NCBI GenBank assembly: GCA_019637175.1
Contig: JAHBWD010000006.1
Span: forward strand, 62,001-126,000
DNA from: Labilithrix sp.
GTDB taxonomy: Bacteria; Myxococcota_A; Polyangia; Polyangiales; Polyangiaceae
Direction of reading: 5' to 3'
DNA: 64,000 bases
Part shown: positions 54,828-63,243 of the stretch, piece after piece
Position numbering within the stretch: the first letter of the stretch is position 1
Layout: the number at the start of each line of letters is the position of its first letter
The notes under the pieces: model-generated
What the model was told of the DNA's origin: nothing
Seen by the model: the letters and a program-made list of their open reading frames with translations, nothing else
Database searches by the model: none
Program-made: the position numbers and the translations under genes

Positions 54828-56072
54828 TCAGCCCTCGAACCGCGAGAGCACGAGCGAGCAGTTGGTTCCGCCGAAGCCGAACGAGTTGTTCAGCGCGTGA
54901 CGGACGCGCCGCTCGCGCGCCGTCAGCGGCACGTAGTCGAGCGGGCACTCGGGATCGGGATCGGTGAGGTTGATCGTCGGGGGAATGCGCCCCTCGGCGA
55001 TCGCGAGCGCGCACACCGCGCTCTCGACGGCGCCCGCCGCCCCGAGGAGGTGGCCCATCATCGACTTCGTCGAGCTGATCCAGAGCTTCTTGTCGATCGC
55101 GTGCGCCCCGAAGACCGCCGTGATCGCCTCCGTCTCGCAGATGTCGCCGACCGGCGTCGAGGTGCCGTGCGCGTTGATGTAGTCGATGGCGTCGGGCGCG
55201 ACGCCGGCGTCTTTCAGCGCCATTCGCATCGAGCGCTGCGCGCCTTCACCGTGGGGCGCGGGCTGCGTGAGGTGGTTGGCGTCGCTCGACGCGCCGTAGC
55301 CGGTGATCTCGGCGTAGATCTTCGCGCCCCGCTTCTTGGCGCGCGAGAGCGACTCGAGGATGAGCACGCCCGAGCCCTCGCCGCACACGAAGCCGTCGCG
55401 CCCCTTGTCGAACGGGCGGCTCGCGAGCGTCGGCTCTTCGTTGCGCCTCGAGAGCGCGTACATCGCTTCGAAGCCGCCGATGCCGACGGGCGTGACCGTC
55501 GCCTCGGCGCCGCCGGTGACCATCACCTGCGCGCGGCCGCGGCGGATCCACTCGAACGCCTCGCCGATCGCGTGCGCGCCGCTCGAGCACGCGCTGGTGT
55601 TGCAGTAGCTCGGGCCGCGGAGGCCGTGCGCCATCGACACCTGACCGGCGGCGAGGTTCGCGATGATGCCGGGGATGGCGTAGGGGCTGATCTTCTGCGG
55701 CCCCTTCTCCATCAAGGTTTGCTTCGTTTTCTCGAGCGTGAACAGACCGCCGAGGCCGACGCCGATGAAGCAGCCCGCCTCGTTGCGCTCCTCGTCCGTC
55801 AGCTCGAGCTGCGCGTCCTTGATGGCCATGCTCGCCGCGCCGAGCGCGAACTCGGTGAAGCGATCCATCTCCTTGAGCTTCTTCTTCTCGACGAAGCGCG
55901 TGCCGTCCCAGCTCTTCACCTCGCCGGCGAACCGCACGCGGAAGGCCGAGCAGTCGAAGAGCGTGATGGGCGCGATGCCGCTCTTGCCGGCGAGCAACGC
56001 CTCCCAGGTCTCGGCCCGGCCGGTGGCGACCGGAGTGACGAGACCGAGACCTGTGATGACGACGCGTTCCAT
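54828..56072 (-). CDS. fabF: 3-oxoacyl-ACP synthase II
   Basis: The protein has 414 residues. The condensing-enzyme triad is visible: Cys162 in [13 protein letters not shown], His in [13 protein letters not shown] and His in [14 protein letters not shown]. It elongates acyl-ACP with malonyl-ACP in fatty-acid synthesis. It follows acpP and precedes rpiB without spacing, so it heads a mixed operon fabF-rpiB-nrdR-ribD. Confidence 0.95.
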   Translation of the reverse strand: MERVVITGLGLVTPVATGRAETWEALLAGKSGIAPITLFDCSAFRVRFAGEVKSWDGTRFVEKKKLKEMDRFTEFALGAASMAIKDAQLELTDEERNEAGCFIGVGLGGLFTLEKTKQTLMEKGPQKISPYAIPGIIANLAAGQVSMAHGLRGPSYCNTSACSSGAHAIGEAFEWIRRGRAQVMVTGGAEATVTPVGIGGFEAMYALSRRNEEPTLASRPFDKGRDGFVCGEGSGVLILESLSRAKKRGAKIYAEITGYGASSDANHLTQPAPHGEGAQRSMRMALKDAGVAPDAIDYINAHGTSTPVGDICETEAITAVFGAHAIDKKLWISSTKSMMGHLLGAAGAVESAVCALAIAEGRIPPTINLTDPDPECPLDYVPLTARERRVRHALNNSFGFGGTNCSLVLSRFEG

Positions 56073-56140
56073 GGAGTACTTCTCGAATCGGCTCCTGGCC
56101 CAGCCGTGTCGCGGCTGGGCCGTCGGAGGAAAGAGCTCGC

Positions 56141-56383
56141 TTACTTCTTTGCGTGCTTCTCGATGTAGTCCACCGCGTCCTGCACAGTGCGGATCTTCTC
56201 GGTGTCCTCGTCGGGAATGTCGATTTCGAAGGCTTCCTCGAAGGCGAGCACGAGCTCGACGAGGCCGAGCGAGTCGGCGCCGAGATCTTCGATGAAGGTC
56301 GACTCCGGCTTGATGTCCTTCTCCTCGACGTCGAGCTGCTCCTTGATGATGCGCTTGACCTCGCTACCGATGTCCTGAGCCAT
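56141..56383 (-). CDS. acpP: Acyl carrier protein
   Basis: The protein has 80 residues and is acidic. The phosphopantetheine site is Ser38 in [21 protein letters not shown]-type ribosome site 8 nt before the ATG. It carries acyl chains for FabD, FabG, FabF and FabH, encoded around it. Three 7-bp repeats (CAGGCTN) lie upstream at 56415-56435. Confidence 0.96.
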   Translation of the reverse strand: MAQDIGSEVKRIIKEQLDVEEKDIKPESTFIEDLGADSLGLVELVLAFEEAFEIDIPDEDTEKIRTVQDAVDYIEKHAKK

Positions 56384-56414
56384 TCGTATGCCTCGTCGAT
56401 TTCCGCTGAAAATT

Positions 56415-56435
56415 CAGGCTTCAGGCTCCAGGCTG
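56415..56435. repeat. Three tandem 7-bp repeats upstream of acpP
   Basis: CAGGCTT, CAGGCTC and CAGGCTG follow each other without gaps, 32 bp before the acpP start. The position in the leader or promoter is notable but no function is evident. Confidence 0.4.
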
Positions 56436-56574
56436 AGAGGCTCGGGTGAGGAGAACCGTCAGCGCCAAGCTTGGAGCGCACGCGCTTTCTACACAGCCTG
56501 CCCTCGGACCGCAACCGCATGATCCCTTGACGCGGTGCGTGGGGGCAAACGGCCCCGGCCGGAGCGGCATTCGG

Positions 56575-57321
56575 TCATACGTACATCCCCCCGTTGACCC
56601 GCAGGACCTGCCCCGTCACGTAGGCCGCCTCGTCGCTCGCGAGGTACACGCACGCCGCGGCGACCTCCTTGGCCGTTCCCGTGCGGGCGAGCGGGACGAG
56701 CTTCACGAGCTGGTCTTTCATCGCGTCGTTCATGTGGCTGGTCATGTCGGTGTCGATGAAGCCGGGCGCGATGGCGTTGACCGTGATGTTGCGCGAGGCG
56801 AACTCGCGGGCGATCGACTTGGCGGCGCCGATGACGGCCGCCTTGGTCGCCGCGTACGCCGTCTGCCCGACGTTGCCCATCTCGCCGACGACGCTCGAGA
56901 GGAAGATCACGCGGCCGGTCTTGGCGCGCATCATCGTCTTCGTGGCGGCGCGGGCGCAGGCGAGCGCGCCCTTGACGTTGATCTGGTAGAGGCGATCGAC
57001 GTCTTCGTCCTTGAGGCGGAGCAAGAGGCCGTCGATGGCGATGCCCGCGTTGGCGACGAGGACGTCGAGCCGCCCGTGGCGCTTCGCGATCTCCTCGATC
57101 GCCGTCTCGGCCGCCTTCGTGTCGGCGACGTCGAAGCCCGCGATCTCGGCCTTGCCGCCCTTCGCGACGATCGCGTCGGCCACCTCGCGCGCGGCCGCTT
57201 CGCCCTTCACGTAGTTCACGACGACGGTGGCGCCGTGCTCGGCGAGGGCTTCGCAGCACGCGCGACCGATGCCACGCGAGCCTCCGGTGACGAGGGCGAC
57301 TTTACCGGTGAGTTGGAACAT
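56575..57321 (-). CDS. fabG: 3-oxoacyl-ACP reductase
   Basis: The protein has 248 residues, a short-chain dehydrogenase. NADP loop [14 protein letters not shown] in [10 protein letters not shown], catalytic Ser in [10 protein letters not shown] and YxxxK in [11 protein letters not shown] are all present. It reduces 3-oxoacyl-ACP. It lies between fabD and acpP. The gap to acpP is 191 bp and holds a possible separate acpP promoter. Confidence 0.95.
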   Translation of the reverse strand: MFQLTGKVALVTGGSRGIGRACCEALAEHGATVVVNYVKGEAAAREVADAIVAKGGKAEIAGFDVADTKAAETAIEEIAKRHGRLDVLVANAGIAIDGLLLRLKDEDVDRLYQINVKGALACARAATKTMMRAKTGRVIFLSSVVGEMGNVGQTAYAATKAAVIGAAKSIAREFASRNITVNAIAPGFIDTDMTSHMNDAMKDQLVKLVPLARTGTAKEVAAACVYLASDEAAYVTGQVLRVNGGMYV

Positions 57322-57351
57322 TTCTTCTGCTTCCCTTCGTCGCTGCCGTGT

Positions 57352-58338
57352 TCATTCCAGTGCCGCCGCGGCTCCAGTCGGTTCGAGAAATTCGCCGAGC
57401 GCCCCGAGGCTCTCGACGGTGCCGACGCTGAGGATCTTCATGTCCTTGGCGATGCGCTTGCCGAGGCCGCTCAGCACCTTGCCCGCGCCGATCTCGAGCG
57501 CGTGGGTGATGCCTTCCATGTGCATGAGGCGGATGGCTTGCTCCCAGCGGACGGCGCCGTCGACCTGCCTCACGAGGAGATCCTTGACCCGACCGGCGTC
57601 GCTGTTGGGACGCGCGTCGACGTTGGCGACCACGGGGAAGGCCGGCGCGTGCACCTCGACCTTCTCGAGCGCGTCGCGGAGCGCGGCCGCGGCAGGGGCC
57701 ATGAGCGCGCAATGGAACGGCGCGCTCACCTTGAGCGGGATCGCCTTGGCCTTCTCGGCGTTCGCGAGCTCCGACACGCGCGCCACCGCGCGCGCGGTGC
57801 CCGCGATGACGATCTGCCCGGGCGCGTTGAAGTTCGCGCAGCTCACGACGCCGAAGGCGGCGCCGGCGTCGTCTTTCTCGCCGCTGACGTCGCGGCAGAT
57901 CGCCTCGAGGCGCGACGCGTCGAGACCCATGATGGCCGCCATCGCGCCCTCACCCGGGGCGACCGCGCTCTGCATCGCCTTGCCGCGCGTGCGCACGACG
58001 CGCACCGCGTCTTCGAGCGTGAGCGCGCCGGCGGCGACGAGCGCCGAGTATTCACCGAGCGAGTGACCGGCGGCGAAGCGCGGGCTCGGCAGGCTCGGGT
58101 AGCGCTCGCGCATCGCCGCGAGCACGGCCGTGCTCATCGTGACGAGCGCGGGCTGGGCGTTCGCCGTGAGCGTCAGCTCCTCTTCGGGCCCCTCGAGGAT
58201 GAGGCGCGAGAGCTTCTCGCCCAGCGCTTCGTCGGCGCGCTGGAAGACCTCGCGCGCCGCGGCCGAGGCGTCGAGCAGATCTCTGCCCATGCCGACCGCC
58301 TGCGAACCCTGCCCGGGAAAGAGCCACGCAACCTGCAT
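57352..58338 (-). CDS. fabD: Malonyl-CoA:ACP transacylase
   Basis: The protein has 328 residues. [16 protein letters not shown] opens it, the nucleophile is Ser93 in [16 protein letters not shown], and His is in [11 protein letters not shown]. It loads malonyl onto ACP. A TACCAA box lies 8 nt before its ATG. It begins the fabD-fabG-acpP-fabF run; fabH is separated from it by two lipoprotein genes. Confidence 0.95.
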   Translation of the reverse strand: MQVAWLFPGQGSQAVGMGRDLLDASAAAREVFQRADEALGEKLSRLILEGPEEELTLTANAQPALVTMSTAVLAAMRERYPSLPSPRFAAGHSLGEYSALVAAGALTLEDAVRVVRTRGKAMQSAVAPGEGAMAAIMGLDASRLEAICRDVSGEKDDAGAAFGVVSCANFNAPGQIVIAGTARAVARVSELANAEKAKAIPLKVSAPFHCALMAPAAAALRDALEKVEVHAPAFPVVANVDARPNSDAGRVKDLLVRQVDGAVRWEQAIRLMHMEGITHALEIGAGKVLSGLGKRIAKDMKILSVGTVESLGALGEFLEPTGAAAALE

Positions 58339-58410
58339 GGGCGCGCTTGGTAGCGCAGGTTCCTCGTGTCGCCAAGGTGCGCCGTGCCGCGGCGGCGCGT
58401 CTCGGCCGCC

Positions 58411-58668
58411 TCAGTCGCCGCCGAGGTTGACGTCGGGGAGCCCCGAGTCCTGGGGATCGGTGGGGACGGCGCCGGTGTCGACGTCGACCGAGCTCGTCGG
58501 GCCGGGATCGCTCGTCTGCGCGGTCGCGCCGCGGTCGACGCGCCCGCCGCCCTGGTAGTCGCTCCGGTCGAAGATGCACGCCGTCGCGGTCAGGATCACG
58601 ACGACGCCGAAGCCGCCGCCCATCACGACGCGCTGCCGGTTGCGGATGCGGAGCTGTCTCTGGTTCAT
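58411..58668 (-). CDS. Small lipoprotein-like membrane-anchored protein
   Basis: The protein has 85 residues. Basic start NQRQLRIRNRQRVVM, hydrophobic GGGFGVVVILTATAC with a possible lipobox Cys near 31, and a flexible Asp/Pro-rich tail (SVDVDTGAVPTDPQDSGLPD). Its ATG overlaps the stop of the larger lipoprotein gene upstream (ATGA), so the two are coupled. Function unknown. Confidence 0.55.
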   Translation of the reverse strand: MNQRQLRIRNRQRVVMGGGFGVVVILTATACIFDRSDYQGGGRVDRGATAQTSDPGPTSSVDVDTGAVPTDPQDSGLPDVNLGGD

Positions 58669-59276
58669 GGATCGCACTCCCAACCTCGCAAGACGGCGCA
58701 GCGGCACTTGGTGGGGTCGCGCGAGGTGAGCCCGTAGCGCCCGCACTCCTTGTTCTCGGTGTAAAAGCCGTAGCAGCGCGTCGCCGGCAGGATGGTGGCG
58801 GCGGGGCACGGCGGGAAGTCGATGTTGAAGATCGCGGTCCGCTGGAGCACGCCGTCGAGGTACGCCTCGCACTGGTAGCGGCCGGGCGGGTAGGGCGCTT
58901 CGTCGTCGATCTCGCCGAGCGGGCTGATGGGTTGGATCTCGACGTCGACGCGCTGGATCTGGTTTCCGGGTTGAGGCGACTCCTCGGCGTTCGCGAGGAC
59001 GCGATCGGTGTCGAAGAACTTGTCTTCGATGAAGTCGTAGTTCTGGAGGCCGCGGATGAGGACCTCGACGGTCACGCCGGGGCGGCCGACGCCCATCTCG
59101 ACGACGCAGTGGATCTCCTTCGAGTCGGTGAAGAAGACGTTGCGCCGTCGGTTACCTTGCCCGTCGAGCGCCATGTACACGTCGGAGATGTTCGCCGTCT
59201 CCGTGCACGACGCCAGCGTTCCGAGGAGCACGATCGAGGTGACGACGAGCGCTCCGAGGCGTCGACCCAAAGCCAT
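58665..59276 (-). CDS. Lipoprotein, beta-rich with C-terminal cysteines
   Basis: The protein has 203 residues. The signal LVVTSIVLLGTLASCTE gives lipidated Cys at about residue 24. The body is beta-rich (IHCVVEMGVGRPGVTVEVLI, PPGRYQCEAYLDGVLQ). The C-terminus has six spaced cysteines (CPAATILPATRCYGFY, CRCAVLRGWEC). It is coupled to the small lipoprotein-like gene. TATACT lies 7 nt before its ATG. Surface role unknown. Confidence 0.6.
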   Translation of the reverse strand: MALGRRLGALVVTSIVLLGTLASCTETANISDVYMALDGQGNRRRNVFFTDSKEIHCVVEMGVGRPGVTVEVLIRGLQNYDFIEDKFFDTDRVLANAEESPQPGNQIQRVDVEIQPISPLGEIDDEAPYPPGRYQCEAYLDGVLQRTAIFNIDFPPCPAATILPATRCYGFYTENKECGRYGLTSRDPTKCRCAVLRGWECDP

Positions 59277-59283
59277 CCCCCCC

Positions 59284-59289
59284 AGTATA
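59284..59289 (-). promoter_or_regulatory. TATACT -10 box 7 nt from start codon
   Basis: On the minus strand TATACT is followed by seven G residues and then ATG. This is one of the best -10 matches in the window. The G-run could itself act as a ribosome-binding stretch, so the leaderless reading is not unique here. Confidence 0.5.
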
Positions 59290-59312
59290 GCGTAGGAAGC
59301 CGCGTTCTCGGC

Positions 59313-60317
59313 TCACATACGAACGATCGCGCCGCCCCAGGAAATCCCTGCTCCGAGCGCGCACATCGCCACCGTGTCGCCCGTGCGGATCTTGCCGGAG
59401 CGCAGGTTCTCGTCGAGGAGGATGGGGATCGACGCGCTCGACGTGTTGCCGACGCGGTCGATGTTGACGAGCACCTTCTCCTTCGGGACGCCGAGCCGCG
59501 TGGCCGCGAAGTCGATGATGCGGAGGTTCGCCTGATGCGGGCAGATCCAGTCGACCTCGTCGGCCTTCATGCCCGTCATGTCGAGGGCCTCTTTGGTGGC
59601 CGAGTAGAGGTTCTTCACGGCGACCTTGAAGATGTCTTGGCCGCGCATGTGCACCTTGTGGCGCTTCTGCTCGAGGATCTCGGCGCTCATCGGCGAGACC
59701 GAGCCGCCGCCGGGGATCATGAGCGAGCAGGCGAGCTCGCCGTCGGACTGGATCTTCGTCGAGAGGAGGCCCCGGAGCTTGCCGTTCGCCGTCGCGCCGC
59801 CCTGCGGCCCGAGGATCACCGCGCCCGCGCCGTCGCCGAAGAGGACGCACGTCGTGCGATCTTCCCAGTTCACGACGCGCGACAGGAGCTCGACGCCGAC
59901 CACCAGGATGTTCTTCATCACGCCGGAGCGAATGAACTGATCGGCGATCGAGAGGCCGAAGATGAAGCCCGCGCACGCCGCCGAGAGATCGAACGCCGGG
60001 CAGCTCCTCGCGCCGAGCTTCTGCTGGACGAAGACCGCGGTCGCCGGCATCGGCATGTCGGGCGTGACCGTGCCGACGATGATGAGATCGAGATCGGCCG
60101 GCGAGAGCTCCGCGGCCTCGAGCGCCTGCTTCGCGGCGGCGGTCGCCATGTCGCTCGTGACGATGCCCTCCGGCGCGATCCGGCGCTCGCGGATGCCCGT
60201 GCGCTCCATGATCCATGCGTCGCTCGTCTCGACCATCTTCTCGAGGTCGAGGTTCGTGCGAACGATCGGCGGTAGGTAGGAACCCGTGCCGAGGATGCGG
60301 GAAGCGGGCGTGATCAT
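59313..60317 (-). CDS. fabH: 3-oxoacyl-ACP synthase III
   Basis: The protein has 334 residues. The nucleophile is Cys115 in DLSAACAGFIFG. CPHQANLRIIDF provides His and the ACP-docking region, and DRVGNTSSASIPILL the Asn. It starts fatty-acid chains from acyl-CoA and malonyl-ACP. Upstream lie rpmF and yceD, but plsX, which commonly sits between rpmF and fabH, is absent. Confidence 0.95.
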   Translation of the reverse strand: MITPASRILGTGSYLPPIVRTNLDLEKMVETSDAWIMERTGIRERRIAPEGIVTSDMATAAAKQALEAAELSPADLDLIIVGTVTPDMPMPATAVFVQQKLGARSCPAFDLSAACAGFIFGLSIADQFIRSGVMKNILVVGVELLSRVVNWEDRTTCVLFGDGAGAVILGPQGGATANGKLRGLLSTKIQSDGELACSLMIPGGGSVSPMSAEILEQKRHKVHMRGQDIFKVAVKNLYSATKEALDMTGMKADEVDWICPHQANLRIIDFAATRLGVPKEKVLVNIDRVGNTSSASIPILLDENLRSGKIRTGDTVAMCALGAGISWGGAIVRM

Positions 60318-60390
60318 GGGCTCGCGGGAACTCGTAGCACAGCAACGGCCGTGCGAAACGTGCTGCGCGCTTACCGAATCTTACGACAGT

Positions 60391-60591
60391 CTATTCTGCC
60401 GCGCCTCTCGCGCCCTTGCCTGCCTTGACTTCGCGGCCCTTGTAGTGGCCGCAAGCGGCGCAGGCGCGGTGCGGCGTCACAGGCTCGCCGCAGTTCGGGC
60501 AAGCGATGAGCTGCACGGGCGTCACCTTGTCGTGGTTCGCGCGCCGGATGTTGCGCTTCGATCGGCTGGTTCGTCGCTTCGGGACCGCCAC
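60391..60591 (-). CDS. rpmF: Ribosomal protein L32
   Basis: The protein has 66 residues, MAVPKRRTSRSKRNIRRANH at the start. The zinc ribbon has CPNCGE and CAACGHYKGRE, so it is the Cys-containing (zinc-bound) form. It lies 4 bp after yceD in the usual yceD-rpmF order and 73 bp before fabH. Confidence 0.96.
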   Translation of the reverse strand: MAVPKRRTSRSKRNIRRANHDKVTPVQLIACPNCGEPVTPHRACAACGHYKGREVKAGKGARGAAE

Positions 60592-60595
60592 GGGC

Positions 60596-61150
60596 TTACT
60601 CCTTCTTGTCCTTGTCCTTGAAACGCAACAGCGGCGCGAGCCGCGGGTCGACCTTTCCTTCGGAGGGGTCGGCCTCGTCTTGTTTTCCGGGGGGCGGGGA
60701 AATACCCGGGCAGGCCTCGGAGCACAAGGGGATCATCGGGACTTCGAGCACCAGCTCGTCGCGGACGAGGTCGTCGAGCACGACCGTCTCCCCGTCGAAG
60801 GGGAGGGCGTCGGCCTCGCCCTCGTCGACGCGCTCTTCTCCGCCTTTACCCTGCGATTCCGCGCGGAGCCGGGCGGCGGGGACATAGAGGACGCTCACGT
60901 CGGAGTGGACCGCGAGCGCGAACGGCTCGAGGCAGCGGGCGCAAGGGACCTCGAGCTCGGCGTCGAGCGTGCCGTGGACGACGACGTCGTGGCCGCTCTT
61001 CGAGGCGCGGACCTCGAGCGCGCCGTCGCGCTTTCCCGCGGTGGCCTCGTGGCCCTCGAGCGCGCCGCGAATCCACGCGGGGCGGACCGGGAAGCGGTAC
61101 TCCTTGCCGCCGGCGTCGAGATCGGTCACGCGGATCGTGAATTCGCTCAT
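60596..61150 (-). CDS. yceD: YceD family protein (DUF177)
   Basis: The protein has 184 residues. ELEVPCARCLEPFALAV and the second pair LCSEACPGISPPP are the DUF177 cysteine signature. It precedes rpmF, the conserved context; in other bacteria the family is linked to 23S rRNA and ribosome accumulation. Its C-terminus is Lys/Asp-rich. Confidence 0.9.
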   Translation of the reverse strand: MSEFTIRVTDLDAGGKEYRFPVRPAWIRGALEGHEATAGKRDGALEVRASKSGHDVVVHGTLDAELEVPCARCLEPFALAVHSDVSVLYVPAARLRAESQGKGGEERVDEGEADALPFDGETVVLDDLVRDELVLEVPMIPLCSEACPGISPPPGKQDEADPSEGKVDPRLAPLLRFKDKDKKE

Positions 61151-61253
61151 GGAGATAGGCCCGTAGTTCTGGGCACTTTTAGGCGTTGGCCGGCGAGAAG
61201 CAAGCCCGACGTTGGCGCGGCGCTCGCGCGACGTGTCTTTTTTCCGGGGCGCT

Positions 61254-62060
61254 TCAGGGCGCGGTCGCGACGTCTTCGAGGACCTTGTCGGGATCGCCGA
61301 GGAACTCGAAGTGCATCGTGTCTTGCAGGACGTCGTGGCCGAGCCAGTAGAAGCCGAAGCGCTCGAACGTGTCGACCCACGACTTGGGCATCGCCATGCG
61401 CTCCCAGATCGTCTTCTTGTTCGCCTTGCACAGCGGATGATCGGGCCACGGCGCGACGCAGCCGCAGCACGTGTTGCGATCGGGCTCGATGTCGATCGCG
61501 ATGCCGTAGACGTGGTTCGAGATCTCGACGCCGCGATAAGTGTTCTTGAAGCGGATGCCGCCCATCGCGCGCGGCTTGTACTCGTTGCCCGCGGGGCCCG
61601 ACTTGAGGGCGGCCTCGACGCACTTGAGCGGCGTGATGATGCGCTCGTGCACCTGCACGGTCATGCCCATGAACGTCGTCGACTTCGCGTAGTGCCTCGG
61701 CGGATGCGGGTTCAGCTTCGGGCTGCCGAAGCCCTCGAAGTAGCCGTACTTCTCGGTGCGGTACTTGATCGAGTCGTCGAGGAGCTTCCGCGCCGCCTTC
61801 ACCTTCTCGGGATCGTTCGTCTTCGGGAACCAGTTGCCGCGCACGAGGAACGGCTGCGGCGATTGCTCGCGGCACGCCATGATCTTTCCGTCGGGCGTCG
61901 CGATCGAGATCTTCTCGGCGCTCGCGGCGCTCGCGGCCGGAGCGATCGACTCCTTCGCGACGGGCGCGGGCGCGTCGTCGCCGCGTGCCGGCAACACCAC
62001 GACGCCGGAGGCGAGGACGACGAACGAGGCGGCGAGGAGCGAACGGCGTACTGCGTACAT
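61254..62060 (-). CDS. Exported M15-family peptidase (D,D-/L,D-carboxypeptidase-like)
   Basis: The protein has 268 residues. A signal peptide (SLLAASFVVLASGVVVLPARG) is followed by an Ala-rich linker. The M15 zinc ligands appear as His and Asp in SNHVYGIAIDIEPDR and the C-terminal His in QDTMHFEFLG. An inserted Cys-rich loop (NTCCGCVAPWPDHPLCK) is unusual for the family. It probably trims peptidoglycan peptides in the periplasm. It is a single gene. Confidence 0.8.
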   Translation of the reverse strand: MYAVRRSLLAASFVVLASGVVVLPARGDDAPAPVAKESIAPAASAASAEKISIATPDGKIMACREQSPQPFLVRGNWFPKTNDPEKVKAARKLLDDSIKYRTEKYGYFEGFGSPKLNPHPPRHYAKSTTFMGMTVQVHERIITPLKCVEAALKSGPAGNEYKPRAMGGIRFKNTYRGVEISNHVYGIAIDIEPDRNTCCGCVAPWPDHPLCKANKKTIWERMAMPKSWVDTFERFGFYWLGHDVLQDTMHFEFLGDPDKVLEDVATAP

Positions 62061-62093
62061 CGCTTCGCTTCTACACCGAACGGGCGCGCGCTG

Positions 62094-62636
62094 TCACCGA
62101 TTGCGCTCGAATCGAACGACCTCGCCGAGGGCCTCGTGCTCTTCCGTACCGACGCGTGAGAGGCCTGACTTTTCGAGGACGCGGATCGACGCCGTGTGCC
62201 ACGGCGGCGTGGTCGCGGTCACCACGCGGACGCCCGGCTGCGCGAGCGCCCACTCGACGGCGGCGCGCGTGCCCTCGGTCGCGAGGCCCTGGTGCTGCCA
62301 GCTCTCTTCGACGCCGTAGCCGACCTCGGCGACGCCGCTCTCGCCGGGCCGGCCGTGGAAGATGACGCTGCCGATGACGAGGCGCTCGGCCGTGGGGCTC
62401 GAGGCTTCGCGCGTGATGAAGAGGCGGTCGCCCCAGAGACGCGTGTCGGGATCGGCGCGGATCGCGTCGAGCGAGGCGCAGAACGCCCGCTCGACGAGCG
62501 CGCGCCCGGGCCAGGCCGCGGGGATCTTGCAGCTCGTGAGGCGCTCGAGCTCGCCGCGGTCGCCGCGGAACACCGCCTCGACGAGCGGGAGCGTGATCGG
62601 CTCGAGCACGAGCCGGGGTGTCACGATGGCCTCCAT
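62094..62636 (-). CDS. GNAT-family acetyltransferase (RimJ-like)
   Basis: The protein has 180 residues. TPRLVLEPITLPLVEAVF at the start and the acetyl-CoA loop WQHQGLATEGTRAAVEWALA are typical of RimJ/L-type enzymes, followed by WHTASIRVLEKSGLSRVG. Substrate unknown. It is divergent from the MarR gene, with the 13-bp repeat and promoter region in between. Confidence 0.85.
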   Translation of the reverse strand: MEAIVTPRLVLEPITLPLVEAVFRGDRGELERLTSCKIPAAWPGRALVERAFCASLDAIRADPDTRLWGDRLFITREASSPTAERLVIGSVIFHGRPGESGVAEVGYGVEESWQHQGLATEGTRAAVEWALAQPGVRVVTATTPPWHTASIRVLEKSGLSRVGTEEHEALGEVVRFERNR

Positions 62637-62643
62637 GACTCCT

Positions 62644-62669
62644 CTCGATGGTACCCCTCGATGGTACCC
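62644..62669. repeat. Two tandem 13-bp repeats upstream of the marR promoter
   Basis: CTCGATGGTACCC occurs at 62644-62656 and 62657-62669, directly upstream of the -35 element. It could be a paired binding site for a regulator of one of the two divergent genes. Confidence 0.5.
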
Positions 62670-62671
62670 CG

Positions 62672-62700
62672 TTGACGGCGGCGTGCATTAGGCGGATATT
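62672..62700 (+). promoter_or_regulatory. Sigma-70 promoter of the marR gene
   Basis: TTGACG (62672-62677) and GATATT (62695-62700) are separated by the optimal 17 bp. A leader of about 20 nt with TTAGGAGA ribosome site leads to the GTG at 62727. This is the clearest classical promoter in the window. Confidence 0.6.
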
Positions 62701-62708
62701 TCGCACGC
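62681..62708. promoter_or_regulatory. Candidate MarR operator overlapping the -10
   Basis: GCGTGC (62681-62686) and GCACGC (62703-62708) form an inverted repeat with 16 bp between the half-sites. It flanks the -10 element and is placed for repression by the MarR protein encoded just downstream. Confidence 0.45.
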
Positions 62709-62726
62709 TAAATAATTAGGAGACCC

Positions 62727-63239
62727 GTGAGCCCACCCGTCAGCGCAGAGCTCAAGAGCGACGTCGACCAGGTCCTGGAAGCGATCATCTATCTCTATAC
62801 GGAGAGTCGCCGCATCACGAAGGAGCTGGCCAAGCGCGCCGATCTCACCGGCCCACAGCTCACCGTGGTGAAGCTGCTCGAGCAGATCGGCGATCTGTCG
62901 CTCTCGAGCCTGTCGGAGAAGATCCGCGCCCAGAACAGCACCGTCACCGGGATCATCGACCGCATGGAGCGCGAGGGGCTCGTGACCCGCGAGCGATCGA
63001 AGGAAGACCGGCGCGTCGTGTACATCCGCCTCACCCCGAAGGGGCGCGAGCTCGCGCAGGAGATCCCCGTCGAGCCGATGGAGATCTTCAAGGGCGCGCT
63101 CGAGGGCCTCTCGGCGCAGGAGATCCGCGATCTGCTCCGCATCATGACGAAGGTGGCGCGCCGCGTGAAACAGATCGTGCGTCGTGACGTCGGCGAGGCC
63201 GACGCCAAGGGCGAGCGCGAAGAAGAAGAGGAGATGTGA
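62727..63239 (+). CDS. MarR-family transcriptional regulator
   Basis: The protein has 170 residues from GTG after a TTAGGAGA site. The winged helix is visible: LTGPQLTVVKLLEQIGDLSL, then LSEKIRAQNSTVTGIIDRME and the wing RERSKEDRRVVYIRLTPKG. A charged Glu-rich tail ends it. It is followed after 4 bp by a BKACE-type enzyme gene, so it probably controls that operon and itself through the inverted repeat at the promoter. Confidence 0.88.
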   Translation: MSPPVSAELKSDVDQVLEAIIYLYTESRRITKELAKRADLTGPQLTVVKLLEQIGDLSLSSLSEKIRAQNSTVTGIIDRMEREGLVTRERSKEDRRVVYIRLTPKGRELAQEIPVEPMEIFKGALEGLSAQEIRDLLRIMTKVARRVKQIVRRDVGEADAKGEREEEEEM

Positions 63240-63243
63240 CGCC

